Source of the DNA: Butyricimonas virosa | Lineage (GTDB): Bacteria; Bacteroidota; Bacteroidia; Bacteroidales; Marinifilaceae | Length of the DNA stretch: 64,000 bases | Assembly: GCF_025148635.1 (NCBI RefSeq) | Contig: NZ_CP102269.1 | Location: forward strand, 1,116,001-1,180,000 | Direction of reading: 5' to 3' | Part shown: positions 1 to 8,158 of the stretch, one piece after another | How positions within the stretch are numbered: position 1 is the stretch's first letter | How the letters are laid out: each line of letters starts with the position of its first letter | Program-made: the position numbers and the translations under genes | Notes under the pieces: model-generated | Seen by the model: the letters and a program-made list of their open reading frames with translations, nothing else | Told to the model about the DNA's origin: nothing | Database searches by the model: none

Positions 1-709
1 TTTCCGACAAATCCCGTTCACTTGCGAAAACCGCATTTACCATGATCCCCCGGGCATGACACCCGCGCACCGGAACAAAAGCAATATCCGCCTGCACATC
101 TTCATCCTGCCCGGCCAAAGTTTCCCGTATTTCAGCCAAATGCTGGTGAGAAAAAACTTTATAAACCGAAAGATTCTGCGCCCGATGACTATAATGCGTC
201 TCTTCCGTCGGTTTCTGTCCCGCACCCGTCGCCCCTGTAATCCCGAAGACCGACACGTGGGCAGGTAGCAAACCGCTCTTCGCCAACGGTAGCAACCCCA
301 ATTCTATTGCCGTCGCAAAACATCCCGGATTCGCCACGTGCCAAGCTCCTCGTATCCGCTCCCGATTCAGCTCCGGTAAACCGTAAACAAAATCCCCGGC
401 ATTTGACTTTAACCGGAAATCATGACTCAAATCAATGATTCGCACGGATGCCGGAACCGGATGCCGTTCTAAAAATTGGGCCGACATCCCGTGTCCCATG
501 CACAGGAAAAGAACATCAATATCCGTCAAATCCAAATCGGAAAACTTCAAATTCATGTAAATCAAATCCCGATGAACCCGTCCGACAGGCTCTCCCCGGT
601 GCGATTCACTCTGTAAATAACGTAATTCCACTTGCGGATGAGAAATTAATATGCGGATCAATTCCCCCGCGGTGTAACCGGCAGCCCCGGCAATGCCCAC
701 TCTGATCAT
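1..709 (-). CDS. argC: N-acetyl-gamma-glutamyl-phosphate reductase (N-acylglutamyl-phosphate reductase), 3' end outside window
   Basis: I translated the minus strand from an ATG at 709-707. The protein opens MIRVGIAGAAGYTAGELIRI, the N-terminal NAD(P)-binding Rossmann loop of ArgC. NPGCFATA near residue 145 holds the catalytic cysteine that forms the thioester with the acylglutamyl phosphate. GITGATGAG and the HQH segment further on also fit the family. ArgC reduces N-acylglutamyl-5-phosphate to the semialdehyde in arginine synthesis. In Bacteroidetes the acyl group may be succinyl rather than acetyl (known for Bacteroides, inferred here). About 236 codons are visible of a usual 310-345, and the C-terminus lies beyond base 1. 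The start ATG overlaps the argG stop in an ATGA (706-709), so translation is probably coupled. A strong AAGGAGG-like sequence precedes the start, unusual in this phylum. Confidence 0.95.
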   Translation of the reverse strand, partial: MIRVGIAGAAGYTAGELIRILISHPQVELRYLQSESHRGEPVGRVHRDLIYMNLKFSDLDLTDIDVLFLCMGHGMSAQFLERHPVPASVRIIDLSHDFRLKSNAGDFVYGLPELNRERIRGAWHVANPGCFATAIELGLLPLAKSGLLPAHVSVFGITGATGAGQKPTEETHYSHRAQNLSVYKVFSHQHLAEIRETLAGQDEDVQADIAFVPVRGCHARGIMVNAVFASERDLSE

Positions 710-1908
710 AACTCCTCCTTGCTCTTCTCGTTCACCGCATGATAAACCCGCAAAGGCATCGACAACATCCGGGTAAAACCCTTCACATCCTCTGCCGTCC
801 AAGCCTTGTTCTCCTCCCCGTAACAAGCAAACGTGGCATCCATCAGATCATGATCTGACCGCACTCCCAACAATTCGAAACAATAGGGACGCATCAGAAC
901 CCGCACGTCACCCGAAACGTATCGTTGTGTATCTTTTAAGAAACTCTCGATATTCCGCATAACAGGTTCCCCGTACATGGCCTCGTGTAAAAACATCCCG
1001 TACCAGTTGGCCAGTTGTTCCTTCCAATACATCTGCCATTTCGTGAGCGTATGTTTTTCCAGTAATTCATGAGCTTTAATAATCATCAACGGAGCAGCCG
1101 CCTCGAAACCGACACGTCCTTTAATCCCCACAATCGTGTCCCCCACGTGGGTGTCACGACCGATTGCCCAAGCAGAGGCCAAAGCCTCCACCCGGCGGAT
1201 AGCCTCGATTTTATCCGTGTAACATTCACCATTTACCCGGCATAACTCTCCCCGTTCAAACGACAAGATTAACTCCTCTTCGCCCTCCTTCTCCAAAGAA
1301 GAAGGATAAGCCTCTCCCGGAATATACTCCCATGAATTCAATGTTTCTTTCCCTCCCACCGAGGTTCCCCAAAGTCCTTTGTTGATGGAATAAGCCATTT
1401 TGGACCAATCCCGCTCCACACCTTTCGATTTCAAATAGGCAATTTCCTCTTCCCGGCTCAGTTTCAAATCACGAGTCGGGGTTATAATTTCCATTTCCGG
1501 GGCAAACACGGAAAAACAAAGATCAAAACGAACCTGGTCATTCCCGGCCCCCGTACTTCCATGAGCCAAGCCGTCCGCCCCGATCTCCTTCGCGTAACGA
1601 ACGATAGCCAACGCTTGGAAAGTACGTTCGGAGCTGACCGATACCGGGTAAGTCTTGTTACGCAAAACATTCCCGAAAATCATGTATTTAATACATTTCT
1701 CGTAATATTCCCCCGTGACATCCAGTGTCACGTGTTTCTTCGCCCCCAAGGCATACGCCTTTTCCTCGATCCCGGCCAGCTCACCGGGGGTAAATCCCCC
1801 GGTATTCGCCAATGCCGTGTAAACCTCAAGCCCCATTTCCTCGCTCAGGTACTTGACACAGTAAGAGGTATCTAATCCCCCGCTATATGCTAAAACTACT
1901 TTTTTCAT
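706..1908 (-). CDS. argG: Argininosuccinate synthase
   Basis: This 400-aa cytoplasmic enzyme joins citrulline and aspartate, using ATP, to form argininosuccinate in the penultimate step of arginine synthesis. The N-terminus MKKVVLAYSGGLDTS is the ATP-pyrophosphatase P-loop (SGGLDTS), and HGSTGAGNDQVRFD near residue 115 is the ArgG signature that contacts citrulline and aspartate. Length is normal for the family. It lies 16 nt downstream of the GNAT acyltransferase gene and overlaps argC by four bases, so the three genes form one operon. No fusion or missing motif was seen. Confidence 0.97.
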   Translation of the reverse strand: MKKVVLAYSGGLDTSYCVKYLSEEMGLEVYTALANTGGFTPGELAGIEEKAYALGAKKHVTLDVTGEYYEKCIKYMIFGNVLRNKTYPVSVSSERTFQALAIVRYAKEIGADGLAHGSTGAGNDQVRFDLCFSVFAPEMEIITPTRDLKLSREEEIAYLKSKGVERDWSKMAYSINKGLWGTSVGGKETLNSWEYIPGEAYPSSLEKEGEEELILSFERGELCRVNGECYTDKIEAIRRVEALASAWAIGRDTHVGDTIVGIKGRVGFEAAAPLMIIKAHELLEKHTLTKWQMYWKEQLANWYGMFLHEAMYGEPVMRNIESFLKDTQRYVSGDVRVLMRPYCFELLGVRSDHDLMDATFACYGEENKAWTAEDVKGFTRMLSMPLRVYHAVNEKSKEEL

Positions 1909-1924
1909 GAATATAAATTACAAG

Positions 1925-2602
1925 TTACAAATTTGCCGTATGTTTCATGGCAGAGCGAGAAACCGGTAACCCGCAAACCGCCAACGTGGACCCCACAACA
2001 TGACGCAGATGCTTGAACAAAAGCAATGACCTCCCCTTAGTCGCCTTTTTAGCCGCCGCCTGTTGTCTGGCCACGACCTCCGGATCATAAATCATCCCGG
2101 TACAAAGACACTTGGTCATGTTCGTCCGTTGCAATATGTCATAATTCACGCAAGACTTGCATCCGGCCCAAAACTCCTCGTCATCCGTGAGTTTGGCAAA
2201 AGTAACAGGCACGTAACCCAATGAAGTATTGATTCGCATCACCTGCTCACCAGTTGTCAAGCCGAAAAGCTTTGCTTGCGGGAATCGCCTTCGCGACAGA
2301 TGAAAAGCAGCCTCCTTTATTTGTTTTGCCACTCCCAATCCCCGGTAGGCCGGTACCACGATCAACCCGGAGTTTGCCACGAATTTCTGATGCCCCCATG
2401 ATTCAATATAACAGAAGCCCACGAACTCCTCTCGATTCAGAGCGATAATTGCCTTCCCGTTTCGGATTTTATCGGCAATATACTCGTCCGTTCTTCTGGC
2501 TATACCAGTACCTCTTGCTTTTGCAGCCTGATCAATCGCATCGTTTATCGCTGTCACGTATGACAGGTGTTTCTCGGATGCAACTACAACTTCAATCTTC
2601 AT
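1925..2602 (-). CDS. GNAT-family acyltransferase heading the arginine operon (probable N-acylglutamate synthase)
   Basis: This 225-aa protein has a GNAT fold. The acyl-CoA pyrophosphate-binding loop is visible as PAYRGLGVAKQI near residues 85-96. After the GNAT core comes a cysteine-rich segment with CKSC, then CLC about 16 residues later, which could bind a metal or be structural. As first gene of an operon with argG and argC and with no classical argA or argJ in view, it is the best candidate for the first step, acylating glutamate. In Bacteroides the pathway runs on N-succinyl intermediates and an equivalent GNAT gene has been linked to this step by mutant fitness data (recalled, not checked). 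The substrate, acetyl- or succinyl-CoA, cannot be decided from sequence. Confidence 0.75.
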   Translation of the reverse strand: MKIEVVVASEKHLSYVTAINDAIDQAAKARGTGIARRTDEYIADKIRNGKAIIALNREEFVGFCYIESWGHQKFVANSGLIVVPAYRGLGVAKQIKEAAFHLSRRRFPQAKLFGLTTGEQVMRINTSLGYVPVTFAKLTDDEEFWAGCKSCVNYDILQRTNMTKCLCTGMIYDPEVVARQQAAAKKATKGRSLLLFKHLRHVVGSTLAVCGLPVSRSAMKHTANL

Positions 2603-2675
2603 CTTTTTACAATTTAATCTAAATCATTCAAATTCTTTTTGGTTACTCATTGTGCATATTTATTTATTCACCATG

Positions 2676-2708
2676 CAAATATATGCATTAATATGCGGCA
2701 AAAACAAA
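2676..2708 (-). promoter_or_regulatory. Promoter of the arginine operon with overlapping palindrome
   Basis: Read on the minus strand, TTTG (2708-2705), a 21-bp spacer and TATATTTG (2683-2676) match the Bacteroidetes vegetative promoter TTTG-N19-21-TAnnTTTG. The predicted transcript starts near 2669, about 66 nt before the GNAT start. The -7 box is embedded in an inverted repeat with arms ATGCA and TGCAT (2673-2688), and further ATGCAT-like and ATTCA half-sites lie just downstream (2653-2670). This is where an arginine repressor could bind. The repressor identity is an inference. Confidence 0.6.
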
Positions 2709-3007
2709 TATTTTCTCATTTTTTTCACCGAAAGAAAAGAAAACGCCTTGACACCCACCACCAGCAAACAATCAAACAATATATTACATGAAATAAAAAC
2801 AACAAGCAAAGTGCCACTCATTCCAAATGCCACAAGCATTACACGAAGAAAACGTACTAATTTCACCATCTCTAAAACATGAAGAAAACGATCGAAACAG
2901 TTATATTGAATAAATATGCAATATCATCAAAAACTTTTTATTCAAAATCGCATACGGAAATCCATTAAAAATTCGTAATATTGTAGTTTACTATCAGACA
3001 TAAACTT
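2709..3007. other. Divergent intergenic region
   Basis: This is AT-rich sequence between the divergent arginine operon and the S41 peptidase gene. Apart from the arginine promoter at its left edge I see no convincing gene. A TAATATTG at about 2976-2983 is one base off the TAnnTTTG box and may serve the S41 gene, but no good -33 element accompanies it. Confidence 0.4.
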
Positions 3008-4372
3008 ATGTATAGACTATTCTTCTTTTCGATTTTAGCAGGATTCCTATCAAGTTGTGAGGATTCACGCGGAGTAAGCCCTACTCCGGGCCCTTACTCG
3101 TATGTCCGGATTAACACGTTCACGAAAGACAAAATGACCGACCAATACTTTTGGGCGGATGAAGTCAAGGACAAAAACATTGATCCAGATAGTAACCCAG
3201 CGGAATATTTCGCTACCATGAAATACCCCGAGGACCAATGGTCACGCATCACGAGTTCCAAAGGTTTGGGAGAAATTGCCGACGCCTCCGGGTATGACGA
3301 AGGTTTTGGCTACAACTTGACTTTCTGGGAGAAAGAGGGCTACATATTCGCGGATGTCAATTTCGTTTACCCGAATTCTCCAGCAGCAAAAGCAGGACTA
3401 AAACGGGGAGACCTGATCACTCACATGGACGGGGAAAGGATCACGACGGAAAATTACACAAATTTGTACTACGCATCCCAGCTTTCTCTCGGGCTATCAA
3501 ACGATGAAGTATCAGAACCGTACGAAACGAAAAAGCTGACCGCCCAAACATACACGATCGATCCGGTACTTGATTACGGGTTGATTCCCTTGGAGAACCA
3601 AACAATCGGGTACATGATCTACACGGATTTCGTGTTCCGCGGTAACACGTCGCTGGCACAACTGAACAACGTGTTCCAAACCTTAAAATCAGCCAATATT
3701 GACGAATTTATTTTGGATTTACGATATAATCAAGGCGGGTACATTTTTGCTGTAAAACAACTATGTTCACTTCTCGCCCCGGAAGAAGTCGTGGAAAACG
3801 AAGAACTGCTTATTCACAAAAGCTGGAATAAAGCATATCAGGAAAAATACGCCGACGATCCCGCCCGGTTGGAAGAACATTTTGACAAAACGGTGCCCCT
3901 TGACTCCCGTCTAAACTTGAAACGCCTGTGGGTGATCACGAGTAAAGTGACCGCATCAGCCGCCGAAATGCTGATCAGTGCCTTATCCCCATACATGGAA
4001 GTAAACGTCGTTGGCGACATTACCATGGGGAAAAATATGGGTGGAATCATCTACACGCCTAACGACAAAGACTTACAGAACTGGAATATCATGTTGATCT
4101 CCACGGAATACAGAAACAGTCGGGGAGAATCCGTCAAAGGCGGTATCCCCCCCATGTTCCCCATCTTGGAACAATTTCACCATCAACACCAACTAGGAGA
4201 TAAAGAAGAACCCTTGCTGGCTGCAACCCTTCAACTCATCACGCAGGATGCGATTGCCACTCCGGTCATGAATAGTCGGAGCAGTAGAAGTCTCGACACG
4301 GGTACCCCTCGCCGGATTATCCCAAAATTCGTGCAGGCAAAATCTAGGTTATTACTAGGGATAGAAAACTAA
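3008..4372 (+). CDS. S41-family (C-terminal-processing-like) PDZ serine peptidase, lipoprotein
   Basis: This 454-aa protein starts MYRLFFFSILAGFLSSC, a signal peptide with the lipobox LSSC, so it should be a lipid-anchored envelope protein. A PDZ domain follows (YPNSPAAKAGLKRGDLI, near residues 120-150). Then comes the S41 core with the RYNQGGY segment and TASAAEML (near residue 318), which carries the nucleophilic serine. GDITMGKNMGG about 25 residues later supplies the lysine of the Ser-Lys dyad. Such proteins cleave unfolded or C-terminally exposed envelope proteins. It is a single gene, divergent from the arginine operon. The specific substrate is unknown. Confidence 0.85.
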   Translation: MYRLFFFSILAGFLSSCEDSRGVSPTPGPYSYVRINTFTKDKMTDQYFWADEVKDKNIDPDSNPAEYFATMKYPEDQWSRITSSKGLGEIADASGYDEGFGYNLTFWEKEGYIFADVNFVYPNSPAAKAGLKRGDLITHMDGERITTENYTNLYYASQLSLGLSNDEVSEPYETKKLTAQTYTIDPVLDYGLIPLENQTIGYMIYTDFVFRGNTSLAQLNNVFQTLKSANIDEFILDLRYNQGGYIFAVKQLCSLLAPEEVVENEELLIHKSWNKAYQEKYADDPARLEEHFDKTVPLDSRLNLKRLWVITSKVTASAAEMLISALSPYMEVNVVGDITMGKNMGGIIYTPNDKDLQNWNIMLISTEYRNSRGESVKGGIPPMFPILEQFHHQHQLGDKEEPLLAATLQLITQDAIATPVMNSRSSRSLDTGTPRRIIPKFVQAKSRLLLGIEN

Positions 4373-4767
4373 TTCACACGGGAGAGTCCTCAAAATTCAG
4401 TTTGTATTTGCAGGTAGCTCCCTATCCGCTTTTCACTTTTTACATTTAAAAATGCAGAGGTGAGATGAAAAAATTTTGTCCCATCTAATGTAAAATAATG
4501 TTATCACTATATGATCAAATTGCCATTTCAGAGTGAGCCGCTCCCATTCCCCTCCCATTCCGCCCCTATTCCCCTCCTATTAAAATAACGAACAATTATA
4601 CTTATATAGTATACATTAACAAGAGGGTAAATGTATGATAACTGTTTAATACAATTATTTTAACAGGATCAGAAATAAATCCTATCCGAATTCCGCTTTT
4701 TGGGGGACAAATCATTACTTACCCGCGTGTTCCGAACGTGCGAAAAAACAAGACTCTCACCCCCATA
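4373..4767. other. Convergent intergenic region containing an 11-bp tandem array
   Basis: These 395 bp lie between the 3' ends of the S41 gene and the signal-peptidase-like gene. I find no credible gene. The sequence is AT-rich except for the C-rich 44-bp array at 4538-4581. No clear U-tailed terminator hairpin was found for either flanking gene. Confidence 0.6.
4538..4581. repeat. Four-copy 11-bp imperfect tandem repeat (array i)
   Basis: There are four head-to-tail units of exactly 11 bp at 4538, 4549, 4560 and 4571. On the minus strand the consensus is AATRGGRGSGG, with variation at only a few positions. It sits between convergent genes. Two other arrays of the same geometry but different sequence occur at 28269 and 49048. 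Confidence 0.85.
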
Positions 4768-5814
4768 CTAATCATCATGTAAAATCCTTGCCTCGATACA
4801 GCAAGAGGGAATCGGCCCGAGAAAACGGGAATCCAATGAATTGCCCCGGTTATCGCCCAACATGAAGTAATAATCTTTTTGAAAAACATAGGAAGTCAAT
4901 TTATCCGGATCGGCAACACATTCCGGTCCCCGCAGCAGAGAACCGTATAACATCCGGTTCTCTAGAGTCAACTCGATTCTCATCCCCTTGTAAGGCAACT
5001 TGTAAGGCCCCCAATGCCGGAAACTCCATCCGCAGGAATCCGCGAGAAACACTTTCCGTCGGGTTTCCCCGCGTTGACGGAACACAAGACTATCGACCAC
5101 CCCTCCTTGACGAAGACGATCTAACATTGTTTTATCAAGCGACATATACACGGCATCTTCAGAAACCGAATAATCATCCGAATTCATAAACAATGACAAC
5201 TCTTTACACGCCTCCCGGAATCTCATATAGTCCGAAAAATAAGCCATATAACGCAAACTCAACGTTTTGTCCTCCTCTCGCTCTTTCCCGTTAATGACAG
5301 CACGTCCCTCCTCCACGGAGACGACATCACCCGGCAAACCGATGCACCGCTCGATGTGAATCCGGGAGGAATCCACAGGAGCATAATACGCCAAAATATC
5401 ATTTTTCTTGGGTTTCCAAAAACCGATCATTTTTATCCGGTCCTTTGCCGCAAACTTACCGGTACGGTATTTACTGGAACGCGTGAACATCGTGACCAAA
5501 GGCCATTCCTCGACAGCCGAAAGATAGATACCACCATACCGCCACTTCTCGCCCTGCACGGTCACATTACTATTCAGTGCGGGCAACATCGATTTCGTGG
5601 GCACCAGATAGGTCTCGTAAAACATAAACTTTGTACTCAAATACAAGAGCATCACGAGAACCACCATGACTAAAGCGTAACGATCATACCGGGTATCAAA
5701 AATCAAAATACCCAGAACAACAAGCAACAACACGGAAAGGAGTAGCCATAAATATTGAAAGAAAAGTACAGACAATATCAACAACACTCCTATCAATCGA
5801 TCACGTTTATTCAT
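4768..5814 (-). CDS. Signal peptidase I homologue with catalytic lysine replaced
   Basis: This 348-aa protein has two or three N-terminal membrane segments (about 8-38 and 46-60) and an S26 peptidase domain. The nucleophile box is intact: VPTKSMLPAL with Ser75. The C-terminal box GDNRGNSLDSR (about 320-330) is also intact. The box that should read K-R-x-x-G-x-P-G-D reads IERCIGLPGD, so Glu155 stands where the general-base lysine belongs; the codon is GAG where AAG would be Lys. His153 is close by. The protein has a long insertion between these boxes, which is common in Bacteroidetes. It may be inactive, use another base such as His153 (as Ser-His signal peptidases do), or have a changed role. 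It stands upstream of no obvious partner and follows the DUF2807 gene. Confidence 0.8.
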   Translation of the reverse strand: MNKRDRLIGVLLILSVLFFQYLWLLLSVLLLVVLGILIFDTRYDRYALVMVVLVMLLYLSTKFMFYETYLVPTKSMLPALNSNVTVQGEKWRYGGIYLSAVEEWPLVTMFTRSSKYRTGKFAAKDRIKMIGFWKPKKNDILAYYAPVDSSRIHIERCIGLPGDVVSVEEGRAVINGKEREEDKTLSLRYMAYFSDYMRFREACKELSLFMNSDDYSVSEDAVYMSLDKTMLDRLRQGGVVDSLVFRQRGETRRKVFLADSCGWSFRHWGPYKLPYKGMRIELTLENRMLYGSLLRGPECVADPDKLTSYVFQKDYYFMLGDNRGNSLDSRFLGPIPSCCIEARILHDD

Positions 5815-5902
5815 TTGCTACAGTTTTTATCTTTATAAGCCGTATATGGCCAACTACCCCCTGATGTAAAGGTATAAAAAACTGCACAAAATCGCATTTA
5901 TC

Positions 5903-6622
5903 CTATCTTCTTTTTACCAAAGTTCCCCGCCCGGTCACGTTTTGTTTGGTAATCCGCGGATTCCCATCATAGATTAGAATGCCAGCCGAAGAAATCTCTG
6001 CCTCCAACTGCCCGGAAATGGAAACTTCTGCCTTGGCAGCCCCGCTAATTTCGGCATCACAATTTTTCACACGCAATTCCCAAGCTTTCAGCGTGGCAGC
6101 GGAAGACATTTCCAGATCAAACTGCTCCACCTCACCTTTAAGTTCTAGTCTTGCAGCGCCGGATGCTTCCACGTCAACTTCACTTCCTTTCACCTCCAAC
6201 TTCACGCTCCCTGCACCGGATGCCACGATTTCCAGTTTATTCACGGTAAAAGGCGAACTTCCTTCCAAACGCCCGGCTGCTGCCACGTTTATATCCGTGA
6301 TAATAGGCATGGACACGGAAACATTCATTGCCGTATATCCCCGAACAATCACTTCCGGGTCAAGGAAAATATTCAATTGCCCGTTCTTTATCTCCGTTTT
6401 TATATAAGGAATAATATTATCATCCGCCTCCACGGTAATCCCTTCCGTTTTTCCTTGTGATACATACAAGGTGATCGACTGTTGAACGGAAACACGGGTA
6501 AACGGCTGATCCGCCTGACGATCATGCACCACAAGATACCCCGTTCCCTTGATCTTCTTCACCTCGGCAGAAACCCCCACCGCCATCAATATCCCCAATA
6601 AAATCAAACCAACCTTTTTCAT
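5903..6622 (-). CDS. DUF2807 (putative head-GIN) envelope protein
   Basis: This 239-aa protein has a signal peptide (MKKVGLILLGILMAVGVSA). The mature part is a repetitive beta-rich domain with many short strands such as LEIVASGAGSVKLEVKG and ISGAAKAEVSISG, the parallel beta-helix look of DUF2807 proteins. These are common in Bacteroidetes and of unknown function, probably periplasmic or surface-exposed. It lies downstream of the RND efflux genes on the same strand. The spacer before its start codon is made of heptamer repeats. Confidence 0.8.
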   Translation of the reverse strand: MKKVGLILLGILMAVGVSAEVKKIKGTGYLVVHDRQADQPFTRVSVQQSITLYVSQGKTEGITVEADDNIIPYIKTEIKNGQLNIFLDPEVIVRGYTAMNVSVSMPIITDINVAAAGRLEGSSPFTVNKLEIVASGAGSVKLEVKGSEVDVEASGAARLELKGEVEQFDLEMSSAATLKAWELRVKNCDAEISGAAKAEVSISGQLEAEISSAGILIYDGNPRITKQNVTGRGTLVKRR

Positions 6623-6656
6623 TTACGATTTATGATTTACGAATTATGATTTATGA
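6622..6656. repeat. Five heptamer repeats ending at a start codon
   Basis: There are five 7-bp units (plus-strand consensus TTTAYGA, one unit ATTATGA). They directly abut the start codon of the DUF2807 gene on the minus strand, the first unit sharing one base with it. Confidence 0.75.
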
Positions 6657-6684
6657 TTAAAAAGCGTGGACTTCATAGGTTGAT

Positions 6685-6712
6685 ATCTAAAATCTAAAAT
6701 TTTAAATCTAAA
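6685..6712. repeat. Four heptamer repeats beside a stop codon
   Basis: There are four 7-bp units (ATCTAAA three times, ATTTTAA once) immediately downstream of the stop codon of the tolC-like gene (stop at 6716-6714). With the 6622-6656 array this makes two heptamer families in one 91-bp spacer. Confidence 0.75.
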
Positions 6713-6713
6713 A

Positions 6714-8126
6714 TTACTCCAGTTTTCCTATCGCCTTCAGGTATTCCGATTCACACAATTTCAAAGCGGCCTTCGCATCCACCCATTCGCTCCAAGCCTG
6801 TTGCCATTGGGCCTGAGCCTCCAATAAGTTTGTCAGATTTTCCATTCCTACCTCATACTGATCCTCGGACACTCTCAGATTTTCCTTTGCCTGCTCCAAG
6901 GCAGATTCCGTCAAACGTATCCGGGTTTGGGCATCATTCAGCTTAAAACGACTTCCGGCTATTTCCAATTGCATCATTTCACCCAATCGCTCTTTATTCA
7001 AGCGACTCATTTCTTCCTCGGCCTTCACCACCCGAACTTTATTCCGTCCCTCTCCCCAGTTGAAAATAGGTATTGCCACGGACGCCATTGCACTAAAAGA
7101 ACCGGAATTGGAATCGTCACCATTCAGTTTCAAGCCACCGCCATAACCGTAACCCGCAGAAACACCCACTTGAGGCAGGAAATCGGCACGGGCCACGTTG
7201 ATCTCCTTCCGTTTCATCTCCACCTGTTTCTCCAACATATTATAATCCGGCCTTTGTTCCAACCCGTCCGGCAACGCCAGCACACCGGGCGTTATCGTGG
7301 CCGATAGAGAATCAGTCAGTACCAACTCGGTATTCAAATCCAACCCCACCAAGCGACAAAGATTCATTTGAGCCAACTGCTTTCCATGTTCCGCTTGTTG
7401 CAGTTGTAACAAGGCATCATTATATTTCACCTGAGCTTTCAACACATCATTCAACGGGGCCATCCCCGCCTGTTGGGCATCCTCTAGGTTCTTCACCAAC
7501 TCGTTCACCACCGACTTGTATTTCCGGGCAACCAATACCAATTCCTGTACCCGGACACATTGCCAGTAAGCCTGTTCCAATTCGACAAGCACTTCCGAAC
7601 GATTCAACCGAATATTTTCCTCGGCAAGCTCTTCCCCAAATTTAGCAGCCTGATGTGCCGCCCGGATTTTTCCCCCCATAAACAAAGGTTGTTGCAATTG
7701 AACCGATGCCATATATACCCCTCTCAAAGAAAGCGTCAACGGAATATCCGGTAGAAAAGCATATTCATGAAAGACCGGTTTTCCATCCGTCCCCATCACG
7801 GGTTTTCCGTCAGCACCGATGACAACATTGGGCTGCAATTTCCCGTCAGCACCAGGCACGTAAGTCGGCAGATACCCCCCGCTTAATTTGTATTCCTGCT
7901 TTTTCTGATGATACAGATAAAAGCCCGATGCGGAAAGTTTCGGCAAATAATTGGCCCCGTATTCTTTCTTGGTCCACACGGCCTTCTCTTTTTGCTTTTC
8001 CGCGATAGCCAATTGTTTGCTATATTCAAGAGCCATCTCTCTGCATTGCTTTAAGTCCAACTGCCGCTGGGCACGTGAAGGAGCGAAAGCCAATAACAAC
8101 CCGATTGATAATATAATAAAACGCAT
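6714..8126 (-). CDS. TolC-family outer-membrane efflux channel (RND system 1)
   Basis: I chose the ATG at 8126, because MRFIILSIGLLLAFAPSRAQ is a clean signal peptide. The upstream in-frame ATG at 8153 would add a non-signal leader coded by heptamer repeats. The mature protein of about 450 aa has the two-fold TolC repeat, ending in QYEVGMENLTNLLEAQAQWQ, the usual C-terminal helix region. It forms the outer-membrane exit duct for the RND pump encoded just upstream. It is strongly similar to the TolC at 16157-17569, so RND systems 1 and 2 look like a duplicated module. Confidence 0.9.
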   Translation of the reverse strand: MRFIILSIGLLLAFAPSRAQRQLDLKQCREMALEYSKQLAIAEKQKEKAVWTKKEYGANYLPKLSASGFYLYHQKKQEYKLSGGYLPTYVPGADGKLQPNVVIGADGKPVMGTDGKPVFHEYAFLPDIPLTLSLRGVYMASVQLQQPLFMGGKIRAAHQAAKFGEELAEENIRLNRSEVLVELEQAYWQCVRVQELVLVARKYKSVVNELVKNLEDAQQAGMAPLNDVLKAQVKYNDALLQLQQAEHGKQLAQMNLCRLVGLDLNTELVLTDSLSATITPGVLALPDGLEQRPDYNMLEKQVEMKRKEINVARADFLPQVGVSAGYGYGGGLKLNGDDSNSGSFSAMASVAIPIFNWGEGRNKVRVVKAEEEMSRLNKERLGEMMQLEIAGSRFKLNDAQTRIRLTESALEQAKENLRVSEDQYEVGMENLTNLLEAQAQWQQAWSEWVDAKAALKLCESEYLKAIGKLE

Positions 8127-8130
8127 AGTG

Positions 8131-8158
8131 TAAAATTTAAAATCTAAAATCATAAATT
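8131..8158. repeat. Four heptamer repeats between RND and tolC genes
   Basis: There are four 7-bp units (TAAAATT, two TAAAATC, ATAAATT) filling the spacer between the stop codon of the RND gene and the start of the tolC gene. The last unit runs into the RND stop codon. Confidence 0.7.

Noticed and set aside
2652..2882. A 76-codon frame in the arginine/S41 intergenic region
   Set aside because: Composition is AT-driven, it overlaps the mapped promoter elements, and no domain or start signal supports it.
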